From assembly GCF_001188955.3 (NCBI RefSeq), contig NZ_JPRF03000043.1, forward strand, positions 310,001-374,000: a stretch of DNA of 64,000 nt, read 5' to 3'. The position numbers were made by a program, and so were the translations under genes. Shown piece after piece: positions 33,381 to 40,911 of the stretch. The first letter of the stretch is position 1, and each line of letters begins with the position of its first letter. Below the pieces are notes generated by a model. It saw only the letters and a program-made list of their open reading frames with translations, ran no database searches and was not told where the DNA came from. The DNA comes from Kitasatospora aureofaciens (GTDB taxonomy: Bacteria; Actinomycetota; Actinomycetes; Streptomycetales; Streptomycetaceae).

Positions 33381-35615
33381 ATGGTCACGTACGACGAACT
33401 CGCCAACACCAACCTCTCGGCGCTGGACACGGTCGCCACCGACGTCGAACAACTGGTCCGCAGGTGGGAGTACGAATCCGACTTCCAGAGCGGGGTGGTC
33501 ACCCCACTGGCCGCCAGCGGTTGGTCCGGTCCCGCCTCACAGGCCGCCGCGGGCCAGCTCAACCAGGCGCGCACCCAGATCGACGCGGCGTTCGAGGAGA
33601 CCAGCGCGCTCGCCAAGGCGCTGCGCTCCGCCCATGACCAGTTCGTCTCCTTCCAGAACACGCTGCGCCAGATCCAGACGGACGCACAGACCCAGGGCCT
33701 GACCATCTCCGCCGACGGCAGCCAGGTCACCTGGAGCATCCCGGCGAACCTCCCGCGCAACGCCGGGATCCGCCAGGAGTACCAGCAGTCCATGGATGAG
33801 GCGGCGAAAGCGATCAGCGCCCGGCTCACCTCCGTGCTGCAGCAGGCCACCGAGGCCGACCAGGCCGCGGCGGCCGCGCTGGCCGCCGACACCGGCACCA
33901 ACCAGCAGTCGTTCAACGCGACGCCGGTCGGCGGGATCTCGGAGCAGGAGGCGGCCCAGGCGGCAGCCCTCGCCGCCCAGGGCAACAACCTCTCCAACAC
34001 CCAGCTCACCCAGCTGAACGCGCTGCTGAAGGCGCACGGCAACGACCCGTCGTTCGCCACCGCCTTCTACAACGACCTCGGCCCGCAGGAGACGCTGAAG
34101 TTCTGGGGCCAGCTCTCCGTGCTGTCCAGCCGGGCCCAGCCGCCGGATCCGGCCCGCCTCGCCATCCTGAAGGACCTGCAGGGCCAACTGGGCACCGCGC
34201 TGGCCAGCGCGACCAACACCCGGAACCAGCCGCACCTCTCCGACCAGTGGGAGACCCAGCTGCGCGCGGCGGGCGCCCAGCGGATCCAGGTGGTCAGCTC
34301 CGGGCCGTTGAGCCTGCAGCCCTACGGTTACCAGTTCCTGGCCAGCATCCTGCAGACGGGGAACTACGACCCGCACTTCCTGGACCCGATCGCGGAGCAC
34401 GTCACCCAGCTGACGCGGCAGAACCCCGAGATGTGGCTGCAGGCCGGACCGCAGCCCATGTCGAACGGCGTCCTGAAGACCAACTTCCTCGGCAACGGCA
34501 CCGGCTTCAACCCCATGACGGGCGTGCTGGAGGCGCTGGGGCACAGCCCGGCGGCGGCGACGGACTTCTTCCGCAACCCGGAGACGCTCTACAACGCCAG
34601 CGGCGCCCCGACCGGCCACACGGCGCCCAACGACTACCTGAGCTTCCTCACCGACGGCAGCAAGAACCCGATCCTGACCGACACCAGCATCACGGACCCC
34701 AACTACAAGGCGACCCTCACCTACGAGCCGACGGCGCTGGGCCACGCGCTCCAGGCCGCCACCACGGGCGTCCCGTGGGACGCGCCGAACGGCACCCAGC
34801 TGCCGCCGCACACCGCCGCCACCGACGACGTGATGAACCAGGTGGTCAACACCTTCGGCAAGGACCCGAGCCTGCTGCAGGGCCCGCTCTCCAGCATGAA
34901 CGGCAGTGTGGCGAACATGACCGCCTCCTACATCGGCGACGTCAACCAGGCCGTCAACGCGCCGGTCGGCAACCAGCTCAGCGTCTTCGGCACCCCGGCG
35001 AACCTCAACGCCGACAACGCCAACCACCTGCTGGACACCCTGGCCCGGGACCCGGGCGCCTACGGCACCCTCCAGCAGGCCCAGAACGGCTACCTGGCCG
35101 CCCAGCTGGAGACCCAGGTGCACCAACCGGGGCAGACCCCCGACCAGCTCGGCGCCAACCTCAACCGTGTCGCCGCCCAGACCGGCACGGTCAGCGGCAT
35201 CCTCAGCAACGCGCGCGCCAACGCGGTCTCGCAGGCCGGTTGGGCGGCGGACGCCGCCTACAACCAGTCGATCACCACCAACACCGGCATCGCCAACACG
35301 ATCTACAGCCAGACGCTCGGGAGCGTGGTCGGCAAGGTCCCGATCCTCGGTGACATCGCGAACGACCAGGTCAGCAACATGATCACGAACATCGGCGCGC
35401 AGTACCAGCACGACAGCACCCAGACGAGCGTCACCGCGAACATCGCGCTCGTCGACCAGGGCCACAAGGCGGTCGGTCAGGCGGTCCAGCAGGCGCTCGG
35501 CAACGCCGGTCTCGACCCGAACGGGAGCAGCGCCCTGAACGCCGCCACCCAGGCCCAGCAGGCCTACAACAGCGGACTGGCCGTGGACAGCTCCTACCAC
35601 CAGGCGGGCAAGTGA
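33381..35615 (+). CDS. Large WXG-domain protein (ESX-associated, DUF6571-like)
   Basis: A 744-residue protein without signal peptide. The first 100 residues form a WXG100-type hairpin: LVRRWEYESDFQSGVVTPLA, then ASGWSGPASQAAAGQLNQAR with the W-S-G turn. A coiled region (QEYQQSMDEAAKAISARLTS) follows, then a central domain with DPSFATAFYNDLGPQETLKF, a phrase repeated in large streptomycete WXG proteins of the DUF6571 type. Asn/Gln/Thr/Ala-rich helical segments fill the C-terminus; I see no known toxin domain and no immunity gene. Likely a surface or secreted ESX product. Its stop overlaps the next GTG. Confidence 0.75.
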   Translation: MVTYDELANTNLSALDTVATDVEQLVRRWEYESDFQSGVVTPLAASGWSGPASQAAAGQLNQARTQIDAAFEETSALAKALRSAHDQFVSFQNTLRQIQTDAQTQGLTISADGSQVTWSIPANLPRNAGIRQEYQQSMDEAAKAISARLTSVLQQATEADQAAAAALAADTGTNQQSFNATPVGGISEQEAAQAAALAAQGNNLSNTQLTQLNALLKAHGNDPSFATAFYNDLGPQETLKFWGQLSVLSSRAQPPDPARLAILKDLQGQLGTALASATNTRNQPHLSDQWETQLRAAGAQRIQVVSSGPLSLQPYGYQFLASILQTGNYDPHFLDPIAEHVTQLTRQNPEMWLQAGPQPMSNGVLKTNFLGNGTGFNPMTGVLEALGHSPAAATDFFRNPETLYNASGAPTGHTAPNDYLSFLTDGSKNPILTDTSITDPNYKATLTYEPTALGHALQAATTGVPWDAPNGTQLPPHTAATDDVMNQVVNTFGKDPSLLQGPLSSMNGSVANMTASYIGDVNQAVNAPVGNQLSVFGTPANLNADNANHLLDTLARDPGAYGTLQQAQNGYLAAQLETQVHQPGQTPDQLGANLNRVAAQTGTVSGILSNARANAVSQAGWAADAAYNQSITTNTGIANTIYSQTLGSVVGKVPILGDIANDQVSNMITNIGAQYQHDSTQTSVTANIALVDQGHKAVGQAVQQALGNAGLDPNGSSALNAATQAQQAYNSGLAVDSSYHQAGK

Positions 35616-36316
35616 GCGGCGCGTCCACCGGGCTCCGGCCCGGTCGGAGGCGGTTCCGGGCGCGGGCCGGCATCGCGGCGGCGGCGGTGCTGGTCGCCGT
35701 CGGCGTCACGCTGCTGGTCCGCCAGCCCTGGCAGCCCGTCACCCACCTGCCCGCTCAGGCCTGCTGGGGGGTGCTGGACGCCGATGACCTCCGCCCCCTG
35801 GCGGGCGGCGGAAACGGCACCCTGACCGCCGCGACCACCACCCCCACACTGCAACCGGGGCAGTCGGCCGGCGGCGCCGGCTACCACTGCGAGCTGGCCT
35901 GGCACGGCGGCTCGGCACCGACCTACCTGGGCAACGGTCCCACCATCGCGCTCCACACGGAAAGCCAGCTGACCCAGGCCCGCGCGCTGGACGCGAGCCG
36001 CGGCGCGGTGCGGCCGCTCTCCTTCGGCAGCGGAAACACCGCCTGGCAAGCGGCCGAGGGCTACTCACTCGACCTGGCCATCCCGTGCGGCTTCCGCGAC
36101 CCCTACACCGGGCAGTCCGCCACCGGCTACGCCCGGATCTCCATCGACGCGGCCGGCAACCCCAGCTTCCCGCCCGCACCGCCGCCCGCCGAGGTACGCC
36201 AGGCCGACGCCCGGATCGTGCTCAAGCTGGCGAAGGCGTTCGCCCAGCAGTACCCGTGCACCGGCGTCACGCTCCCGACCGACCCGCCACCCGTCCCCGC
36301 CATCACCGGTTCCTGA
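35612..36316 (+). CDS. Membrane-anchored extracytoplasmic protein of ESX-like operon
   Basis: A 234-residue protein. A basic N-terminus (GLRPGRRRFRARAG) precedes one helix, IAAAAVLVAVGVTLLVR, so the rest is outside the cell. The outer domain has four cysteines (QACWGVL, YHCELAW, IPCGFRD, YPCTGVT) that could form two disulphides, and a Pro-rich end. GTG start overlaps the previous stop by four bases (GTGA), so it is coupled to the large WXG protein. The cysteine pattern resembles anchored proteins found beside ESX substrates in streptomycetes; function unknown. Confidence 0.75.
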   Translation: MSGASTGLRPGRRRFRARAGIAAAAVLVAVGVTLLVRQPWQPVTHLPAQACWGVLDADDLRPLAGGGNGTLTAATTTPTLQPGQSAGGAGYHCELAWHGGSAPTYLGNGPTIALHTESQLTQARALDASRGAVRPLSFGSGNTAWQAAEGYSLDLAIPCGFRDPYTGQSATGYARISIDAAGNPSFPPAPPPAEVRQADARIVLKLAKAFAQQYPCTGVTLPTDPPPVPAITGS

Positions 36317-36419
36317 CCCGCCACCGATACATGCTCTGACCTGCGGCGATCTCGTGGCCTTGACGAACGGTCCCCGTTCCTCCCCGCTTGGACCCGCATC
36401 TGCCCGCTTGGCCGCCCCT

Positions 36420-36441
36420 TGCTGTTCCCATGGGAACAGCA
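36420..36441. repeat. 22-bp perfect palindrome
   Basis: A perfect palindrome with no spacer, core GTTCCCATGGGAAC, lying between the ESX-like operon and the murG remnant. It could be an operator (GTTC-N6-GAAC) or a hairpin downstream of the ESX-like operon; the LexA box has the opposite orientation (GAAC-N4-GTTC), so it is not an SOS box. Confidence 0.6.
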
Positions 36442-36596
36442 TGCCGAAGCGACTGCGAGAGCTGGATCGCAGGCCCCACCTGCCTGCAGCAACGCCCCGT
36501 CTCGCCATCGTTGCTGGGCGGACGCGATGAACCGACCTCCGCGACCGAACATGGCCGGAAGCCGTCACTGCGTCGTGTCAACCGATCGCGCGGAAC

Positions 36597-37365
36597 AGGC
36601 TGGTGGTCCACGAGCAGACCGTCAGGCTCGGTCTGGGCAACCGGGCCCTGGCCCGGATGGCGACCCGGGTCGCCGTCTCCTCGGAGTCGACGCTCCAGTT
36701 CCTGCCCGAGGCCGCCCGCGCTACCGCTGTGGTGACCGGCAACCCGGTACGTCCCGAGGTGCTGACCGGCCAAGGCGACAAGGCGATCCACGCGCTCGGT
36801 CTGTGGGGCTTCGACCGTTCCCGGCCGACCGTGCACGTCACCGGCGGCGCGCAGGGCTCCCAGCAGATCAACGAGCTGGTGAGCGAGATCCTGCCGTGGC
36901 TCCTCGGCCACGCCAACGTGGTCCACCAGTGCGGTCCCAGCCACGAGGAGCGGCTTCGGGAGCGGGCGGCGGTGCTGCCGGAGCACCTGCGCTCCCGGTA
37001 CCTGGTGACCGGTTTCGTCGGCCCAGAGCTGCCGGACGTGCTCGCCCTCGCCGACGTGGTCATCTCCCGCAGCGGCGCGGGGACGCTGGCCGAGCTGACC
37101 GCCCTGGGGCGGGCCGCGGTGTTCATCCCGCTCGCCACCTCGGCCGGGAACGAGCAGGAGCACAACGCCCGTCACCTGGCGGATGCCGGCGCGGCAGTGG
37201 CCCTGCTCGGCCGGCCCGCTCCCGACACACTCCAGGACGCGATCGGTCCGCTGCTGACGGACCCGGCCCGCCGCGCGGACATCGCGCGACGGGCCGCCGG
37301 GCACGGGCCGGCCGGACGCCGCCGACCGTCTCGTGGACGTGTTGCTGTCGGTAGTGGACCGCTAG
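36597..37365 (+). pseudogene. murG: murG-like glycosyltransferase, 5'-deleted and frameshifted
   Basis: Bases 36597 onward encode LVVHEQTVRLGLGNRALARM, HVTGGAQGSQQINELVSEIL, VVHQCGPSHEERL, VTGFVGPELPDVLALADVVI and SRSGAGTLAELTALGRAAVF. These are the UDP-GlcNAc-binding C-terminal half of MurG-type enzymes (GGSQGA-like loop, SR.GA.T..E). The lipid-binding N-terminal domain is missing before VVHEQ, which should be near residue 110. Near 37306 one extra C shifts the frame; removing it restores DAADRLVDVLLSVVDR and a stop at 37363-37365. Two independent defects mark it as dead. It is not in a division gene cluster, so it was a paralogue. Confidence 0.8.
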
Positions 37366-37558
37366 ACGAGCCGTCGGCCCGGGACGCCAGCACGCGCCGC
37401 CGCCGAGCAACCAGACCCGCCCCAGCCGGACAAGCCGCCAGCTACCTTGCAGCGGTGTTTGGTGTATTCGGTCAGGAGGGCACACCGAACCACTTCAGAC
37501 CTAACGAAGTACTACTAGAACCTGAGCAAGGGTCGGCGGCGCCGCACGGTCGGTGGTG

Positions 37559-40204
37559 TCAGGACGGGTCGCCGTACTGGAGACCGCGTCCGTTGGTGCC
37601 GATGTAGACGCGACCGTAGGTGTCGGGGTCGCCGGTGATGATGCCCTGTCCGGCGAAGCCGCCCCACTGGTGGGCGTCGTCGTTGATCCGCACCCAGCTG
37701 GCGCCCTGGTCGGTGGAGCGGAAGACGCCGGCGACATCCTTGACCGTTCCGATCAGGTACAGCGCCTGGTATGAGGTGCCCGGTGCGGCCTTGCCGAAGC
37801 CGACGGCGGTGCCGGACTGCACCGAGGAGAGCTTGGTAAAGCTGCGCCCGCCGTCGGTGGAGTGCAGCACGCCCTGGCCGGTGGCGAGCCACAGGTCGCC
37901 CGCGACGCCGGGGACGGCGGTGAGCTTGCCGGAGGGCAGGCTGGTGGCGCGGGCACCGAAGCTCGCGCCGCCGTCTGTGCTGGCGTAGAGCGTGCCGTTG
38001 TTCAGCGAGTAGTAGGTGGTGGCCGAGGACCGGTCGGCGATCACCAGCGCGTCCTTGCCCAGTCCGTTGACCTTCGACCAGCTCGCGCCCCGGTCGGTGG
38101 AGCGGTACGGGGCCTGGCCGGCCTCGGTCCACACGATGCTGGAGCCGTCCGCCGCGATGGCGATGTGGCCGCTGTCCGCGCTGGGCACGGGCTCGCCCTT
38201 GAAACCGTTCCAGGTGTGGCCGCCGTCGGTGGACAGGGCGCCGTCCTGCTCGCCGCCCCGGCCGACCCGGACCACCAGGGAGGGGTTGGACTGGGCGTAG
38301 TCGACCGAGGTGCTGTTGTAGATCGTCGGGTTGACCAGCCGCCCGGTCGGCTCCTTCGTCAGGTCGTCGTACACGAAGCCGCCCTGGTCGCCCATCGCGG
38401 TGATGAGGGCGGCGGGACCGGGCGGGGAGACCGCGTCGTACAGTGCGGTCTCCTCCAGCCCGCGGGCTCCGATGGTCCAGTGGCTGGTGCCGCCGTTGTC
38501 GGTCGCGTTGGCGTCCTTGCTGGCCCAGATGCCGTTGCCGGTGCCGTACATCACGTGCCCGGAGTCGAACGGGTCGATGCTCAGGGCGGTCATCCAGTGC
38601 CCGATGCCGGTGCCGAGGTACGGGGCGATGGAGGGATCCCGCACCGACTTGTCGGACTGTGTCTTCCAGGTCGCACCGCCGTCAGTGCTGCGGTAGACCT
38701 CGTCCTGCGGCCACCAGCGGTCCAGCGTGGTGACCATCACCGTGGACGGCTTCTGCGGGTCGACGGCCAGACCGGCGAACCCGTAGCCGCCCTGGGACGG
38801 CGAGACGTTCTTCCACCCGCCGCCGGAGGTGTTGTACTTCCACACCGAACCCGCCGTCACGCCGTTGGGCCCGGGGGCGTTGGTGTACGTCAGGTACAGC
38901 GAGCCGTCACCGGAGAGCACGCCGTGCTGCGGCATCTGGCCGGTGGGCTGCCCGGAGACGGCCTGCCAGGAGTTGCCACCGTCGGTGGAGCGGTACAGGT
39001 TGACGGACTTGTCGGCGACGCCGACGTAGACCGCGTTGCTGCCGGCCGGGCCGTAGGTCACGAAGGAGATGCCGGTGCCGAAGCTCGCCCCGTCCTTGAC
39101 CGGGAACGAGGAGACCTGGCTCCACGTCACGCCGGCGTCGGTGCTGCGCCACAGGCCGTTCTTACGGGTGCCCAGCAGCAGGTTGTCGTGGTTCGCGGGG
39201 TCGATCACCAGGCGCTCGCCCGCCCCGCGGCCGTCCTCGTTGCCGCCCAGCTTGAACGGCAGGTCGGTGCGCTGGAAGGTGCGGCCGCGGTCGGTGGAGC
39301 GCAGGATCGCACCGTTGCCGGCCCAGTCGTTGGTGTAGGTGCCGGCCGCGAGGTAGAGCCGGTCCGGGTCGACCGGGTCGGTGGCCAGCGACTCGATGCC
39401 CAGCAGGTTCCAGTCCTTCTGGGCGACCCAGTCGGTGAGCGGTATCCACTGCTCGGCGCCGGTGTCCCAGCGGTAGGCGCCGCCCATGTCGGTGCGCGCG
39501 TACAGCAGGCCCTTCTCCTTCTGGTTGAAGACCAGGCCGGTGACGTAACCGCCGCCCGCCACCGGGGCGTTCTTCCACACGTACGAGCCGGAGCCCTGGG
39601 AGCCGCCGGTCGCGGATCCGGGCACCGCCGTGCCGGGGACCTTCACCAGCTTCCACTGCTGGTTGGCACCGCCCCAGCCGGGCCACTGGATGACCTGCGC
39701 GCCCTGGTTCGTGGAGTTGCCCGTGACGTCCAGGACCTGACCGTTCTTGCGGGAGGTGAAGGTGACCGCGTCGGACCCGCTCACGTCGCCGATCCGCCAC
39801 TGCTGGGAGGGGGCGGAGCGGTCCGTCTGCTGCTCGGCGACGGCGCCCTGGTTCGTCGAGTCGCCCACGATGCCCAGCACCTTGCCGCTGTTGCGGTTCA
39901 CCAGCTCGTAGTAGCCGTCCCCGGTCGGCTTCAGCCGCCACTGCTGGTTGGCGGTGTTCTGGTCGGTCCACTGCTGGATACGGGTGCCGTCGGCAGTGGA
40001 GAAGCCGTTGACGTCCAGCACCTTGCCGCTGCGCACCGAGACCAGCCGGTAGTACGCGTCGCCGTCGACCGTCGCGGCCTGGGAATCCCCGTGTACGAGC
40101 ACGAAGTACGACCCGACGCCGAGGGGTACGGCGAGCAGCAGAGCGGTGGCGCTCAGGCGACGGCGGTGACGTCCGCGGCGGCCACTGCGGGGGGATTTGC
40201 TCAT
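37559..40204 (-). CDS. Secreted GH74 xyloglucanase-like enzyme with N-terminal RICIN lectin domain
   Basis: An 881-residue exported enzyme. Basic N-terminus RSGRRGRHRRRL plus hydrophobic ATALLLAVPLGVGSYFVLV is a signal peptide or anchor. Residues about 45-185 form a RICIN/beta-trefoil with three repeats marked by GKVLDVNG, GKVLGIVG and GQVLDVTG and QQW boxes, for polysaccharide binding. The rest is two seven-bladed propellers of GH74: ARTDMGGAYRWD near the start carries a catalytic Asp, and Asp-box repeats (STDRGRTF, STDAGVTW, STDGGNSW, STDGGATW, STDGGHTW, STDRGASW) recur. It should cut xyloglucan or related glucans outside the cell. Single gene; no CebR-type operator clearly seen. Confidence 0.93.
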   Translation of the reverse strand: MSKSPRSGRRGRHRRRLSATALLLAVPLGVGSYFVLVHGDSQAATVDGDAYYRLVSVRSGKVLDVNGFSTADGTRIQQWTDQNTANQQWRLKPTGDGYYELVNRNSGKVLGIVGDSTNQGAVAEQQTDRSAPSQQWRIGDVSGSDAVTFTSRKNGQVLDVTGNSTNQGAQVIQWPGWGGANQQWKLVKVPGTAVPGSATGGSQGSGSYVWKNAPVAGGGYVTGLVFNQKEKGLLYARTDMGGAYRWDTGAEQWIPLTDWVAQKDWNLLGIESLATDPVDPDRLYLAAGTYTNDWAGNGAILRSTDRGRTFQRTDLPFKLGGNEDGRGAGERLVIDPANHDNLLLGTRKNGLWRSTDAGVTWSQVSSFPVKDGASFGTGISFVTYGPAGSNAVYVGVADKSVNLYRSTDGGNSWQAVSGQPTGQMPQHGVLSGDGSLYLTYTNAPGPNGVTAGSVWKYNTSGGGWKNVSPSQGGYGFAGLAVDPQKPSTVMVTTLDRWWPQDEVYRSTDGGATWKTQSDKSVRDPSIAPYLGTGIGHWMTALSIDPFDSGHVMYGTGNGIWASKDANATDNGGTSHWTIGARGLEETALYDAVSPPGPAALITAMGDQGGFVYDDLTKEPTGRLVNPTIYNSTSVDYAQSNPSLVVRVGRGGEQDGALSTDGGHTWNGFKGEPVPSADSGHIAIAADGSSIVWTEAGQAPYRSTDRGASWSKVNGLGKDALVIADRSSATTYYSLNNGTLYASTDGGASFGARATSLPSGKLTAVPGVAGDLWLATGQGVLHSTDGGRSFTKLSSVQSGTAVGFGKAAPGTSYQALYLIGTVKDVAGVFRSTDQGASWVRINDDAHQWGGFAGQGIITGDPDTYGRVYIGTNGRGLQYGDPS

Positions 40205-40404
40205 AGGTTGACGTTCTCCTTGCGAACCGTGCACGAGGTGGGAGCGGATCCCGGCACCGGAACGGGCCGGATCCGTCCTCTTGTTGCCACAGACTCCGCA
40301 AAGGGTTGCCGCGAACCCGAGGATTCCTGCCGGCCTCCTCGTGGCCGGATCGGGACGCCGTCAAGGCCTGCCTCGACGGCGTGCTCACCACCCTGGCCGG
40401 CCCG

Positions 40405-40905
40405 GCGCCTTCTCCTGATCGAGAGCTCCCATGTGCGGGCGCTCAAGGGCGGCCAAAAACCGGCCGGAGCCCGGTCGGCCGGGGCGGGCCGCGCTCCAAG
40501 CACCACGTGATCTGCGACGCCACCGGCATCCCGCTGGCCGTGACCCTGACCGGCGGCAACCGTAACGACGTCACCCAGCTGATACCCCTGCTCGCAGCGA
40601 TCCCACCGATCCGCGGCAAACGCGGACGGCCCCGCAGGCGGCCTAAAGAGGTCTACGCCGACCGCGGCCATGACCACGACTGCTACCTCTGGGCGAAGGG
40701 CATCAAACCCGTCATCGCCGCCGCGGCACCGCCCATGGCTCCGGACTCGGAACCAAGCGGTGGGTCCGTGGAACAGACTGCACTGCTGCACTGCTTCGGC
40801 CGCCTACGCATCCGCCGGGAGGCTCGCGACGACATCCACGAGGCATTCCTCAAACTCGCCTGCTCGCTGATCTGCTGGCGACGCTTGCGAACTGCCTTGC
40901 GTTAG
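40405..40905 (+). pseudogene. IS5-family transposase remnant
   Basis: Pieces of an IS5-type DDE transposase in order but in different frames: IESSHVRALKGG (first frame), PRSKHHVICDATGIPLAVTL, GGNRNDVTQLIPLLAAIP and KEVYADRGHDHDCYL with the second catalytic Asp (second frame), GSGLGTKRWV (third frame) and RLRIRREARDDIHEAFLKLA, ending CWRRLRTALR stop. At least three frameshifts and the loss of the N-terminal part make it inactive. No terminal inverted repeats are recognisable. It lies between the GH74 promoter and the 3' end of the FtsX-like permease. Confidence 0.8.
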
Positions 40906-40911
40906 GAGTTC

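Noticed and set aside
33537..35600. 687-codon open frame antisense to the large WXG protein
   Set aside because: Valine/glycine/arginine-rich shadow without a start context; the plus-strand frame has proper domains and coupled neighbours.
36423..36438. LexA/SOS box
   Set aside because: The palindrome has GTTC-N6-GAAC, the reverse order and spacing of the actinobacterial GAAC-N4-GTTC box.
37559..40204. Sialidase (because of the many Asp-box repeats)
   Set aside because: Asp-boxes also mark GH74 propellers; the RTDMGGAYRWD motif and two-propeller length fit GH74, and the sialidase arginine triad is not apparent.
40238..40255. CebR-like box (TGGGAGCG...) upstream of the GH74 gene
   Set aside because: The canonical box is TGGGAGCGCTCCCA; here the second half is GATCCCG with shifted spacing, so the dyad is not satisfied.
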